A program made the translations under genes and the position numbers. Below are positions 26,600 through 35,764 of a DNA stretch of 64,000 nucleotides, piece by piece. Below the pieces are notes generated by a model. It was given only the letters and a program-made list of their open reading frames with translations. It did no database searches and was not told where the DNA came from. The DNA is taken from the NCBI RefSeq assembly GCF_013377905.1, contig NZ_JABKAV010000013.1, forward strand, positions 1-64,000, read 5' to 3'. Source of the DNA: Hymenobacter terrestris (GTDB lineage: Bacteria > Bacteroidota > Bacteroidia > Cytophagales > Hymenobacteraceae). Positions within the stretch are counted from its first letter, which is position 1, and each line of letters opens with the position of its first letter.

Positions 26600-28876
26600 A
26601 TGGACAACTTAGTCAGAAGGTTATTAAAAGCCTCGTGTGCCGTCATGCTCACGACTGCAATGGCCCAGCCTGCCCTGGCTCAAAGCACCCGTCAGCAACT
26701 GAAAACGGCCAATAAGTTTTTCGGCCAAGAAAACTATCGTGCTTCGCTTCCTTACTATGAGCAGGTGCTGGCCAAAGACCCCAACAACGCCCAGGCGCTG
26801 TTCCGGGCGGGTATTGCCTATATGTCGTTTGATAAGGAAAAAGCCAGTGACTATATCTATAAGGCGCAGCGTTTGAAGAAGAACGTAGCCAAGGACGTAG
26901 AGTACTGGCTTGGCCGGGTTGACCACCTGAACTACAACTTCGACGAGGCCATCTCGCACTTCCAGGCCTACAACGCGACCCTCAAAACCAAGGATACCCG
27001 CAAGCGTGAGCTGGCGCAGCTGATTCAGCACAGCAAGAATGCCAAAGTGCAGTTCAACAGCCCCAAGGACATCTTCGTGAAGAATCTGGGCCCGACTATC
27101 AACACGCAGTGGTCGGAGCATAGCCCTGTAATCTCGGCCGACGATAAAGTGCTGCTCTTTACCTCGCGCTCCGATAACATGAGCGGCGCTCCGGTAGTGA
27201 GTGCCGATGGCAAATCGACGGACAGCAAGAAACTGGCTGCCGACGGACAGTACTACGAGAACATCTACGAGGCCCGCCGCATCGACGACGACAACTGGGA
27301 TAAGCCTCGCTCGCTGAGCGGTGTGCTCAACGGTAAAGGCCATGATGCTTCGATCCAGGTGTTCGACAACGACACCAAACTGCTCATGTACCGCAATGAT
27401 GAGAATGGCGACATTCTCTATGCAGAGAAGAGCGGTAACGATTGGACTGAGCCGAAGAAGCTGAATAAGAACATCAACACTTCGGCATTTGAGTCGGATG
27501 CCTACATCACGCCAGATGGCCTGACGATTTACTTCTCGACTTCGAAGTATTCGGAGGATAACACGCTCGATATCTACTTCTCTACCCGCGTACCCGGCGG
27601 CGACTGGGGTCCGGCCAAGACGATTGGTAACGCCATCAATACGCCTTACGACGACGACAGCCCGTACCTGAGCCGCGACGGCAAAACCATGTACTTCTCT
27701 TCGCGGGGCCACAACACCATGGGTGGCTACGACATCTACAAGTCGGACTACGACTCGATTGGCCGCAAGTGGGGCCGGCCCGAGAACATGGGCTACCCCA
27801 TCAACACGCCTGACGATGATACGTACTACCGTCTGAGCCCCGATGGTTCGTACGCCTACCTGTCGTCGTACCGCATCGGTGGTTACGGTGAGAAGGACGT
27901 CTACACCATCAACTACATCAAGAACGCTATTATCCGGGGCCGCGTACTGGCAATGCAGGACAGCAGTGCCATTCCTGGTGCCGAGCTGGTGTTCAGCGGA
28001 ACGCAGGCCGACAAAACGGCCCTGAGCTACCGCGACGTAAGCAAGCCGCTGACGGGCGAATACCAGGTGAACGTGCTTTCGGGCCGGACTTACCAGGTGG
28101 CCGTGAGCAAGGATGGCAAGAATATCGAAACCCAGGAGTTTGCTGTTCCGATTTCGACCAACGACTCTACCGTGGTTGAGAAGGATTTCTACGTCAACTA
28201 CATCGATACGACGGCGGCCAACATGGCCAACATCAACCCGATTTACTTCGACACCGACAAGTACACGTTGCGGCCTGAGTCGATTGTAGAGTTGAACAAG
28301 GTGAGCGCGCTGTTGGCCGCCAACCCCGGCGTCAACATCTCGATTGAAGGCAACACCGATTCGCGCAACACCGACGAGTACAACATTGTACTGGGCCAGA
28401 ACCGCGCGAACGTAGCCTACAACTACCTCAAGAAGGCCGGCATTGCCGAAACCCGCATGGTAACTGTAAGCTACGGCGAGCGTCGTCCAGTAGCCCCCAA
28501 CGATTCACCGGAGAACATGCAGCTTAACCGTCGCACCGACTTCCGCGTGATTGTGAAGGAAGGCGAAGGCATGCCGAACATGAACCGTCCGGCTCCTGCT
28601 CCAGCTCCCTCGGGCGGCACGGGCACGGGTACTGGCAACGATATGGGCATGGGCACTACGCCAACTATGCCGCTGCAGCCTGGTAAAAGCAAGGTGACGC
28701 TAGAAGACGGCACCAAGGTGAAAACCAAGGTAGACGAGGACAGCGACAAGGTGAAGGTGAAAACCAAGGGTCCTGATGATGAAAAGAGCAAGACCGTAAC
28801 CAAGGACGGAACCATCGATGCTAAGGCCAAAGACGCCGAAGGCAACAAGGTTAAAGTAAAGACCGACAACGACTAA
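26600..28876 (+). CDS. OmpA-family protein with TPR, WD40-like and carboxypeptidase-regulatory domains (PorE-like)
   Basis: A 758-residue envelope protein. A signal peptide (MDNLVRRLLKASCAVML, cleavage near ALAQ) is followed by TPR-like helices (about 28-140), then a PD40/WD40-like propeller (about 150-440; repeats such as DNDTKLLMYRNDENGD and SPYLSRDGKTMYFSSRG). After that come a beta-sandwich carboxypeptidase-regulatory domain (about 450-530) and a C-terminal OmpA peptidoglycan-binding domain (IYFDTDKYTLRPES, IEGNTDSRNTDEYN, NRRTDFRVI). This is the domain order of PorE, a type IX secretion accessory, but many paralogues share it. A charged tail of about 60 residues with repeated KVKTK units follows. 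Likely periplasmic or outer-membrane associated. Confidence 0.82.
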   Translation: MDNLVRRLLKASCAVMLTTAMAQPALAQSTRQQLKTANKFFGQENYRASLPYYEQVLAKDPNNAQALFRAGIAYMSFDKEKASDYIYKAQRLKKNVAKDVEYWLGRVDHLNYNFDEAISHFQAYNATLKTKDTRKRELAQLIQHSKNAKVQFNSPKDIFVKNLGPTINTQWSEHSPVISADDKVLLFTSRSDNMSGAPVVSADGKSTDSKKLAADGQYYENIYEARRIDDDNWDKPRSLSGVLNGKGHDASIQVFDNDTKLLMYRNDENGDILYAEKSGNDWTEPKKLNKNINTSAFESDAYITPDGLTIYFSTSKYSEDNTLDIYFSTRVPGGDWGPAKTIGNAINTPYDDDSPYLSRDGKTMYFSSRGHNTMGGYDIYKSDYDSIGRKWGRPENMGYPINTPDDDTYYRLSPDGSYAYLSSYRIGGYGEKDVYTINYIKNAIIRGRVLAMQDSSAIPGAELVFSGTQADKTALSYRDVSKPLTGEYQVNVLSGRTYQVAVSKDGKNIETQEFAVPISTNDSTVVEKDFYVNYIDTTAANMANINPIYFDTDKYTLRPESIVELNKVSALLAANPGVNISIEGNTDSRNTDEYNIVLGQNRANVAYNYLKKAGIAETRMVTVSYGERRPVAPNDSPENMQLNRRTDFRVIVKEGEGMPNMNRPAPAPAPSGGTGTGTGNDMGMGTTPTMPLQPGKSKVTLEDGTKVKTKVDEDSDKVKVKTKGPDDEKSKTVTKDGTIDAKAKDAEGNKVKVKTDND

Positions 28877-28900
28877 CCGACGGCTTTACGAATGAAACGG

Positions 28901-28936
28901 GCGGGCCGGGCATATAGCCCGGCCCGCTTTTTTTTA
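28901..28936 (+). terminator. terminator of the porE-like gene
   Basis: Perfect 10-bp GC stem GCGGGCCGGG / CCCGGCCCGC followed by nine T residues. Confidence 0.95.
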
Positions 28937-29008
28937 ACATAATGGGGTAAAAGCCGTTGTAATGAGGCAATTTTGCCCGCCCTTCTGCCGTTCCTTGCTC
29001 CAAGAGCC

Positions 29009-29737
29009 ATGTCTGTAGTACCTTATAAAGATGACGCCGCCGACAAAAAGTCGCAGGTTGCCCAGATGTTCAACAGCATTGCTGGCAAATACGACTTTCT
29101 CAACCACTTTCTGAGTGCGGGTACCGATATTTATTGGCGCCGCAAGGCCGTTGATGAGTTGAAGCAGCTGCGCCCGGCCCGTATCCTCGATATTGCCACT
29201 GGCACGGCCGATTTCGCCATCGAAACGCTGCGCGCCGCTACTCCCGATGCTCAGATAACGGGTGTGGATATTTCGGAAGGGATGCTGGATGTGGGCCGTC
29301 GTAAGCTAGCTTCCAAGGGCTTGGGTCACCGCATCCAGCTGGAGCTGGGCGATTCGGAGAACCTGCCCTACGAAGACAACTCGTTTGATGCGGTAACCGC
29401 CTCGTTTGGGGTGCGCAACTTCGCCAACCTAGAGCGCGGCCTGACCGAAATGCGTCGGGTGCTGCGGCCGGGCGGCAAGCTGGTGGTACTGGAGTTTTCC
29501 AAGCCCACGGCTTTCCCCATGAAGCAGGCCTACAACTTTTACTTCAAGAATATTCTGCCGGTTTTCGGCAAGCTGATTTCCAAAGACCGCGCCGCCTATA
29601 CCTACCTGCCCGAGTCGGTGCAGGCCTTCCCGGACGGCCCGGATTTTCTGGCAATTCTGCGCAAAGTCGGTTTCAACTCTCCCGTATGGCAACCCCTTAC
29701 CTTCGGCATCAGCTCCATCTATACAGCGCAAAAGTAG
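29009..29737 (+). CDS. ubiE: demethylmenaquinone methyltransferase
   Basis: A 242-residue SAM-dependent methyltransferase for the last step of menaquinone synthesis. [18 protein letters not shown] near the N terminus, WRRKAVDEL, motif [14 protein letters not shown] (about 64-76), VDISEGML and [16 protein letters not shown] fit UbiE/MenG, with the C-terminal PEGLRVLRPGG-like [16 protein letters not shown]. The ATG at 29009 gives MSVVPYKDD. Its last base overlaps the GTG start of porT, indicating a two-gene operon, an arrangement also known in other Bacteroidota. Confidence 0.95.
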   Translation: MSVVPYKDDAADKKSQVAQMFNSIAGKYDFLNHFLSAGTDIYWRRKAVDELKQLRPARILDIATGTADFAIETLRAATPDAQITGVDISEGMLDVGRRKLASKGLGHRIQLELGDSENLPYEDNSFDAVTASFGVRNFANLERGLTEMRRVLRPGGKLVVLEFSKPTAFPMKQAYNFYFKNILPVFGKLISKDRAAYTYLPESVQAFPDGPDFLAILRKVGFNSPVWQPLTFGISSIYTAQK

Positions 29738-30513
29738 TGCGCTACACGCTGTTGGCGGCGGCTGTGCTTGCCCTGCCACTAAGTGTAGCGGCCCAGAAAA
29801 CGAACCGCAGCCGGGCTAGTATCGGCCGCAATGGCCAAGTAAAGTCGGTTACGACCGATAACCTGCTGGGCTACGACGACCGGCCGCTGCACCTGGGCCT
29901 ATACGTGGCACCTAACTTCTCGCGCTACCTGATCGAGCAGGCCCCCGGGTACCCTGAACAGGAAAAGGTATCGGCCAACTCGATCATCAGCCCTGGCTTT
30001 TCGGTAGGCTTCCTGGGCGAACTGCGGCTGGGCGAATACGGGGCGCTTACTTTCGCGCCCGGTGTAAGCTTTCTGACGCGCCGCATAGAGTTCAAGGATC
30101 AGGGTTACGTGCAGGATGTCACGCGCTACCCTAACGACCCGAAGGAAATCGAGGACCAGGAAATTGGTAGCACGCAGGTTGATTTCCCGCTACTGTTCAA
30201 GCTGAAGTCGCAGCGGCGACGCAACACGCGCGTGTATCTGGTGGCGGGCGTAAAGCCAAGTCTGAACATGGGAGGGCGTCGCAAAGACCCAGAGGTAAAC
30301 CTATTGCAGGCGGCCGATTCCGACTTCGCCATCGAGTACGGTGTGGGCCTCGACCTGTTCTACCCGTTCTTCAAATTCTCGCCCGAGCTACGCTTTTCCA
30401 ACGGCCTGAAAAACCTCTACGTGCCTAGTACCAACGATGTGTACAGTCGCAGTCTGCAGAGCATGAAAAGCAACACCGTTACGCTCTACCTCAATATTTG
30501 GTCAGGTCGTTAG
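29737..30513 (+). CDS. porT: type IX secretion outer-membrane protein PorT
   Basis: A 258-residue precursor. From the GTG at 29737 (MRYTLLAAAVLALPLS, cleavage near VAAQ) it has a clean signal peptide, then beta-strand-rich sequence with alternating hydrophobics and a terminal aromatic-poor strand (TLYLNIWSGR), consistent with the outer-membrane beta-barrel of PorT. The position directly after ubiE is typical of porT/sprT in this phylum. An ATG at 29686 would add 17 residues and overlap ubiE by 52 bp; the GTG overlapping the ubiE stop by one base seems more likely. PorT is needed for assembly of the T9SS machine. Confidence 0.82.
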   Translation: MRYTLLAAAVLALPLSVAAQKTNRSRASIGRNGQVKSVTTDNLLGYDDRPLHLGLYVAPNFSRYLIEQAPGYPEQEKVSANSIISPGFSVGFLGELRLGEYGALTFAPGVSFLTRRIEFKDQGYVQDVTRYPNDPKEIEDQEIGSTQVDFPLLFKLKSQRRRNTRVYLVAGVKPSLNMGGRRKDPEVNLLQAADSDFAIEYGVGLDLFYPFFKFSPELRFSNGLKNLYVPSTNDVYSRSLQSMKSNTVTLYLNIWSGR

Positions 30514-30530
30514 GTAGTTGATACAAATGA

Positions 30531-30626
30531 GAACGTCATGCTGAGCTTGCCGAAGCATCTCTACCGCTTCGTCTTTACAGGTTAACGAAGCGGTAGAGAT
30601 ATTTCGGCAAGCTCAGCATGACGTTC
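30531..30626. repeat. interspersed inverted-repeat element, family 1 (96 bp, best preserved)
   Basis: 41-bp arms 30531-30571 and 30586-30626 pair with only two mismatches. The outer part reads GAACGTCATGCTGAGCTTGC and the inner part TCTCTACCGCTTCG. Lies just after porT. Confidence 0.9.
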
Positions 30627-30707
30627 TTGATTGTGTGATAAGCTTATGTACAGATCATATCTCTGGCTTCCGAATCCTTCCACTGTTCCCTCCAAGCTTC
30701 CTTCAGA

Positions 30708-31118
30708 ATGAAAACGGCATTTATTACCGGCGCTTCGTCGGGTATTGGGCGGGCGACGGCAGTGGCACTGGGACGCGCTGGCTTTAAGCTGGTGCTGACA
30801 GGCCGGCGGCTGGAACGGCTGCAGGAGCTGGCCCGCGAGCTGGCCGATGTACCCACCCACCTGCTCACGTTCGATGTGCGCGACCGGGCCGCCGTGGAGG
30901 CTGCCGTGGCCAGCCTGCCCGCCGAATTTGCCGATGTGGATGTGCTCATCAACAACGCCGGCAATGCCCACGGTCTGGCCCCCATTCAGCAGGGCGACCC
31001 CGCCGACTGGGATGCCATGCTCGACGGCAACGTGAAGGGGCTGCTGTATGTGAGCCGCGCCGTGCTACCAGCCATGACGCGCCGCAACGCAGGTTTGCAA
31101 GCGAGGAGGACGTGTTGA
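30708..31118 (+). pseudogene. truncated short-chain dehydrogenase (YdfG-like) remnant
   Basis: 136 codons. The first 125 match the N-terminal half of a classical SDR: TGASSGIG (NAD(P) glycine motif, residues 8-15), LVLTGRR, DVRDRAA, LINNAGNAHG (about 84-93) and NVKGLLYVSRAVLPAM. The sequence then breaks off after TRRNAG into an unrelated tail LQARRTC-stop. The catalytic Ser and Tyr-x-x-x-Lys and the whole substrate half are missing, so it cannot be an active SDR. No remainder was recognised downstream; the convergent esterase gene ends only 37 bp later, so a deletion probably joined the two. Confidence 0.75.
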
Positions 31119-31154
31119 TTGATTCCGGTTCCCTGCTGCGTCGAAAATGCGGCT

Positions 31155-31799
31155 TTACACTGCCAGCTGCAGTAACGTATCCCGGTCGAGGGTGTGCGTA
31201 CCGGCAAAGCGAATCAACGTTGGTTCAACGCCCAACCGGCGCAGAAAATCCTGCTGGTTCTGCAAGTCCTCATCCCTGATGAACTCATCCTCGGTGCCGC
31301 ATACAAGCGTTACGCGCAAGCCCTGCAGCAGGCGGGTGGCTACCGAAAAATCCATGTCGGGTGGGAAGGCGCCGGCCCAGAGGATGAGCCGGGTCGGCCG
31401 GAACGTAGCGCGGGCCAGCCAGCGGCTAACGGTGGCGGCGCCCTGCGAGAAGCCCAGCACCGTGACGCCCGCATCGTACGCGGCGCGGGGCAGAATACTG
31501 GCCGCCAGTTGATTGAGGTACGCTACATAATCGTCTATTTCAGCTAGCCGGTTCTCCTTGGTCATCCAGGTGGCCCCTATCCGGCCGCCGGTGCCGTTGA
31601 GGTAAAAGCGCGACAGGCCTTCGGGCGCGATAACGACCAGGTGCGGGTCAGCGGCCACCAAGTGAGCGAAGTGGCGCACAAAGTAGGCCGCCAGCTGTCC
31701 GTAGCCATGCGCTACAAACCACACCCGCCGCGTAGTCGCCGACAACTCGCCCAACTGCTGATAGCGGGCCGTGCGTGCAACCGTAAGCGAGTGTTCCAT
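31155..31799 (-). CDS. alpha/beta-hydrolase, esterase/phospholipase type
   Basis: A 214-residue cytoplasmic hydrolase. FVAHGYGQ near residue 28 forms the oxyanion region and GFSQG (about 118-122) the nucleophile elbow. The Asp is in CGTEDEFI and the His in FAGTHTLD, in the normal order Ser-Asp-His. It resembles the carboxylesterase/YpfH group. The ATG at 31799 (MEHSLTVART) is preferred to an in-frame TTG at 31880. Substrate unknown. Its 3' end abuts the SDR remnant. Confidence 0.85.
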   Translation of the reverse strand: MEHSLTVARTARYQQLGELSATTRRVWFVAHGYGQLAAYFVRHFAHLVAADPHLVVIAPEGLSRFYLNGTGGRIGATWMTKENRLAEIDDYVAYLNQLAASILPRAAYDAGVTVLGFSQGAATVSRWLARATFRPTRLILWAGAFPPDMDFSVATRLLQGLRVTLVCGTEDEFIRDEDLQNQQDFLRRLGVEPTLIRFAGTHTLDRDTLLQLAV

Positions 31800-31939
31800 A
31801 AAACAGTAAGGTAGCGAAACGGTGAGTTGATGCTCGGGCCGCCTGATGACGCATTTGTTATAGTCGCACTCGGGCTGCAAATAACACCGTCAGCGCCTTT
31901 GCGACCATCATTTTGCCTGAAAATCAGCCGGCCAATTTC

Positions 31940-32434
31940 CTATTTCAACTTCGGCAGGTCGTCGGCGCTGAAACCGAAGGGAAGCAGGGCGGAGAGGGAG
32001 GGGAAGCGGTAGATACTGCCATCGGGGCCGGGCAGCAACAACGGAATGGGCTGCTCCTGGCGTTGCTCGTACTCGGCCATTACCTGCCGGCAGGCCCCGC
32101 AGGGGTTGGCCGGCCCAAAGTCACCACCAGTGGGGCGGGCAGCTACCGCCATGCCCACAATACGGCGTTGAGGCTGCGAAACGGCCAATCCGAACAGTGC
32201 CGTGCGCTCGGCGCACAGGCCCGAAGGATAGGCAGCGTTTTCCTGGTTGGAACCCCCGAATACAGTACCGTCATCGAGCAGCAGCGCCGCGCCTACCTGG
32301 AAGTGGGAGTAAGGCGAGTGAGACGTGGCAGTGGCAGCCTGGGCGGCCTGCCAGGTAGCTGTTTCAGCGGGCGTCAGATCGGCTTCGGAAGCCAGTATGT
32401 CGGCCGTAATAGTCAGGGTGAGGGTGTCGGCCAT
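31940..32434 (-). CDS. cdd: cytidine deaminase
   Basis: A 164-residue zinc deaminase of pyrimidine salvage (cytidine or deoxycytidine to uridine). The zinc motif CAERTAL (about 76-82, with the catalytic Glu) and PCGACRQV (about 114-121) are those of the small homotetrameric class with three Cys ligands, and SPYSHFQVGAALL precedes them. The ATG at 32434 is used; the upstream in-frame codon at 32443 is TTG. Divergent from the saccharopine dehydrogenase-like gene. Confidence 0.95.
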   Translation of the reverse strand: MADTLTLTITADILASEADLTPAETATWQAAQAATATSHSPYSHFQVGAALLLDDGTVFGGSNQENAAYPSGLCAERTALFGLAVSQPQRRIVGMAVAARPTGGDFGPANPCGACRQVMAEYEQRQEQPIPLLLPGPDGSIYRFPSLSALLPFGFSADDLPKLK

Positions 32435-32596
32435 GCGGGGCAAAGGAGCGGGTACCGCAAGCGGCCCCGGGAAAGTGAAAAGGGGCGACGAATGTACGGT
32501 TTTTTGCGAGAAAGGCAGAAAAAGGAAGTAGTGAGTGTTTACAAACTCACTCAGTGCCTGTTTTCCTATCTTGCCGCCCCACCCACCTATGCACTT

Positions 32597-33961
32597 ATGT
32601 CGCGTATTCTACTGCTGGGAGCCGGCCGTTCGGCTTCCTCGCTTATCAACTATCTGCTACACCACGCTCCTGCCGAAGGCTGGCAGCTGACCGTGGCCGA
32701 CGTGCAGCCGGCGCACTTGGCACCGGTGCTGGCCGCGCACTCGGAATATGCCCAAGCCGTGCCGTTTGATGTGCATGATGAAAGCCGACTGGAGAAGCTC
32801 GTGGCTGAAGCCGACGTGGTGGTGTCGATGCTGCCGGCGTTGTTCCATGCCCCGGTGGCGCGGGCCTGCGTGCGGCACGGGCGGCACCTGGCTACGGCCA
32901 GCTACGTAAGCGACGAAATCCGGGCACTGGGGCCGGCGGCTGAAGCGGCGGGCGTTACGCTGCTCATGGAGTGCGGCCTCGACCCCGGCCTCGACCACAT
33001 GTCGGCGATGCGTGTGCTGGCCGACATCCGGGCGCAGGGCGGCCGGGTTACCTCGTTCAAATCGTATTGTGGCGGGCTGCTGGCCCCCGAGGCCGAGGCA
33101 GGCAACCCCTGGCGCTACAAGTTTACCTGGAACCCGCGCAACGTGGTGCTGGCAGGGCAGGGTACGGCCAAATACCTGGAGCAGTGCCGGCTGCGCTTCA
33201 TTCCGTATCAGCAGCTTTTCGCGCGCCTCGAAACGGTAACTGTGCCCGGCTTCGGCGAGTTTGAGGGCTACGCCAACCGCGACTCGCTCAGCTACCGTGC
33301 TCCTTATGCGCTGGACCATGTGCACACCATGCTGCGCGGCACGTTGCGCCGGCCGGGCTACTGCGCCGCCTGGCAGCAGCTGGTGCGTCTGGGCCTCACC
33401 GACGACAACGTGCAGCTGGGCAACCCCGCCAGCCTTACCTGGGCCGAGCTAGTAGCCGCCTACCTGCCATTGCCCACCACTGCCGGCCAGCCGCTTCCCG
33501 CCCGCGTGGCAGCGCACCTGGGCCTGGCACCCGATTCGGTGGAAATGCAACAGCTAAGCTGGCTGGGGCTGTTTGATGATATACCGGTAGGCCAGGCCGA
33601 TGCCACGCCGGCCCAGCTGCTCGAAAAGCTGCTCACCAAAAAGTGGGCACTGGCACCTACTGACCACGATATGATTGTGATGCAGCATCAGTTCGAATAC
33701 GAGCTGAACGGGCAGCTACATGGCCGCAATTCGTCGGTAGTGGTGCTGGGCGACGATGCCACCCACACGGCCATGGCAAAAACTGTGGGCCTGCCGCTGG
33801 GCATGGCCGTGCGGCGGCTGGCTACCGGGCAACTGCGGCAACGGGGCATGGTCATCCCAACCTTGCCGGAACTCTACGAGCCAATTCTGGACGAGCTGGC
33901 CGCGGAGTATGGTATTGCTTTCGTGGAAGAGGAGCTGGGGATACTGGCTGCAGCGCAATAA
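32597..33961 (+). CDS. saccharopine dehydrogenase-like oxidoreductase
   Basis: A 454-residue NAD(P)-dependent enzyme. Rossmann motif LLLGAGRSASSL begins at residue 5; then VVSMLPALFHAPVARACV, a central MECGLDPGLDHMSAM segment and the C-terminal domain (HQFEYELNG and GLPLGMAVRRLATGQL). This is the fold of saccharopine reductase/dehydrogenase in lysine breakdown. Bacterial members are also used in other imino-acid reductions, so the exact reaction is not certain. The frame is open much further upstream over cdd, but the ATG at 32597 gives the native start. A leader hairpin (GTGAGTGTTT / AAACTCAC) precedes it. Confidence 0.88.
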   Translation: MSRILLLGAGRSASSLINYLLHHAPAEGWQLTVADVQPAHLAPVLAAHSEYAQAVPFDVHDESRLEKLVAEADVVVSMLPALFHAPVARACVRHGRHLATASYVSDEIRALGPAAEAAGVTLLMECGLDPGLDHMSAMRVLADIRAQGGRVTSFKSYCGGLLAPEAEAGNPWRYKFTWNPRNVVLAGQGTAKYLEQCRLRFIPYQQLFARLETVTVPGFGEFEGYANRDSLSYRAPYALDHVHTMLRGTLRRPGYCAAWQQLVRLGLTDDNVQLGNPASLTWAELVAAYLPLPTTAGQPLPARVAAHLGLAPDSVEMQQLSWLGLFDDIPVGQADATPAQLLEKLLTKKWALAPTDHDMIVMQHQFEYELNGQLHGRNSSVVVLGDDATHTAMAKTVGLPLGMAVRRLATGQLRQRGMVIPTLPELYEPILDELAAEYGIAFVEEELGILAAAQ

Positions 33962-34009
33962 GCGGCTGAAGGGCGAGTTATACCATCCTGACAGGCCAAC
34001 CGACCCACT

Positions 34010-34957
34010 ATGCAACACTACCTGCGCCTCCGGGCCCGGCTGCTGGGCCGACAGCTGCGCGAGCTAGGCTGGTGGCGGCTTTTGGTGCTGGGGGCGCTAC
34101 TGGGGCTGGCGACGGCCCGGGCGCTGGTTACAGCCGCCACTCATCCCACGCTTGTTTGGGCCGTGCCGCCGGTAGTGGTCCTGTTCGTGCTTAGCCTGCA
34201 CCGCCGCCGTGCCGATTTGCCTTTTCTGCACATGGCCGCACCCGAGTTTCGGGGCTGGCTGGCCGTCGAATATGCGTTGGGTAGCTTGCCAGTGGCGGTG
34301 GTGCTGCTGGGCTGGGGGCGTCTGGGTCCGGCTTTATTGACGGTGATGGGTGCGTCAATGGTGGCGCTGGTACCGGCCGCGGCTACATCAGCCAGCCGGC
34401 AACGGTGGCCAACCTGGTTTCGGAGCTTGGCGTTTGAGTGGGTGAGTATAGGCCGCCGGCCGGTTTTGGGACTGGCGTGGCTGGCGCTGCTGGCAGCGGC
34501 CATCATCACCCGCGCCAATAGCACCGGTCCGGCGCTGGCTGTGCTGGTTTGGCTGCTGCTCACGCTGGAAACGTACGGGCCGGCCGAGCCCTGGAGCTGG
34601 TTGCTGCCCGCCCTGCGCACACCGGGAGTCTGGTTGCGGCAGCGAGTGGGGTGGGGGCTGCTGTACTTCGGCCTCACGGTGGCTCCACTGGCAGCCGTGC
34701 TGGCTGTGGGCCCGGCCGGAGCAGGTGGCACGGCACTGGTGTTGGGCTGGTGCGCCATGGTCCTGACGATGGTAGTGCTGGCCAAATACGCGTTCTACCC
34801 GCACGCCACGCTGGGCCGCCTCTCGCAGGCCGGAGCCGTAGTAGTGGGCCTGTCGGTGCTGGGTAGTAACCCGGCCTTCTTCGCCCTGCTACTCGCCTGT
34901 TTCCTGGGTCTGCTGCTTAAAAGCCCGAACCAACTGGCGCAATACCGCCGCGAGTAG
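34010..34957 (+). CDS. multi-spanning membrane protein, probable ABC transporter permease
   Basis: A 315-residue protein with about nine hydrophobic segments (for example LVLGALLGLATARALV, VVVLFVLSL, LPVAVVLLG, WLALLAAAII) connected by short Arg-rich loops. No sequence family was recognised. The ATP-binding protein of an ABC transporter starts 58 bp downstream on the same strand, so it is inferred to be the permease of an ABC-2-like exporter. The saccharopine dehydrogenase-like gene ends 48 bp upstream, making a three-gene operon possible. Confidence 0.65.
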   Translation: MQHYLRLRARLLGRQLRELGWWRLLVLGALLGLATARALVTAATHPTLVWAVPPVVVLFVLSLHRRRADLPFLHMAAPEFRGWLAVEYALGSLPVAVVLLGWGRLGPALLTVMGASMVALVPAAATSASRQRWPTWFRSLAFEWVSIGRRPVLGLAWLALLAAAIITRANSTGPALAVLVWLLLTLETYGPAEPWSWLLPALRTPGVWLRQRVGWGLLYFGLTVAPLAAVLAVGPAGAGGTALVLGWCAMVLTMVVLAKYAFYPHATLGRLSQAGAVVVGLSVLGSNPAFFALLLACFLGLLLKSPNQLAQYRRE

Positions 34958-35015
34958 CCAATTCATTATCGAGCCCGACAGACTAAGGAAAGAGACAGTT
35001 AACGCGACACGGAAT

Positions 35016-35717
35016 ATGTTGTCAATTGAAGGCCTGGGAAAAGACTTTGGGACTCACACGGTGCTGCACCACGTCGATTTGGCCCTGCGGCCGGGGACGC
35101 TGCACGGACTGGTCGGGGCCAACGGCGCGGGCAAAACCACGCTGCTACACTGCCTCTACGGCCTGCATGCCGATTACCGCGGCACGGTACGCGAAACCAG
35201 CGGGCTGGGCATTTGGAAGTGTACGGGCCTGCTGCCCTACGAACCCTACTTTTACCCGCGCATCACCGGCCGCGAATACGTAGAGTTCTGCCTGCAGGCC
35301 CGCGGCCGGCCAGTGCCCAGCCTCGCGGGCTGGAACGAGTTGCTGGAGTTACCCCTCGATCAGTACGCCGAAGATTACTCGGCCGGCATGAAGAAAAAGC
35401 TGGCCCTGCTGGCGCTATTGGTGCAAGATTTCCGCTACCTCGTGCTCGACGAGCCCTTCAACGGCCTCGACCTGAGCGCTAACCTGCTGCTGATGGAAGT
35501 GCTGCGCCGCCTGCGCCAGCAGGGCACCGGCATCCTGCTGACCTCGCACTTGCTGGGCTCCCTTACCGAACTGTGCGACGAAATTACGGTGCTGGCCGAC
35601 GGCCGGGTACTGCGCCATTATCCCGCCACCGACTTCGCCCGACTGCCCACCGATTTGCTGGGCCAGCTGCACCAGCAGAAACTGGAAGCACTAACGACAC
35701 TTTTGCCACTTACCTAA
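35016..35717 (+). CDS. ABC transporter ATP-binding protein
   Basis: A 233-residue ATPase. Walker A GANGAGKTTLL (about 34-44), Walker B with catalytic Glu YLVLDEPFNGLD (about 142-153), the H-loop LTSHLL and a degenerate signature YSAGMKKKL in place of LSGGQ. The degenerate signature is common in ABC-2 exporters. It pairs with the membrane protein directly upstream; substrate unknown. Confidence 0.9.
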   Translation: MLSIEGLGKDFGTHTVLHHVDLALRPGTLHGLVGANGAGKTTLLHCLYGLHADYRGTVRETSGLGIWKCTGLLPYEPYFYPRITGREYVEFCLQARGRPVPSLAGWNELLELPLDQYAEDYSAGMKKKLALLALLVQDFRYLVLDEPFNGLDLSANLLLMEVLRRLRQQGTGILLTSHLLGSLTELCDEITVLADGRVLRHYPATDFARLPTDLLGQLHQQKLEALTTLLPLT

Positions 35718-35764
35718 GCAAATCGGGCAACAGTGGTAGCCTAATTCGAAAGGCATGGCAGTTG

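Noticed and set aside
31913..32596. N-terminal extension of the saccharopine dehydrogenase-like protein across the cytidine deaminase gene
   Set aside because: The frame is open by chance over cdd; the Rossmann motif begins right after the ATG at 32597.
35016..35717. Degenerate LSGGQ of the ABC ATPase as a sign of inactivity
   Set aside because: The form S-A-G-M-K is common in functional ABC-2 exporters; Walker A, Walker B and H-loop are intact.
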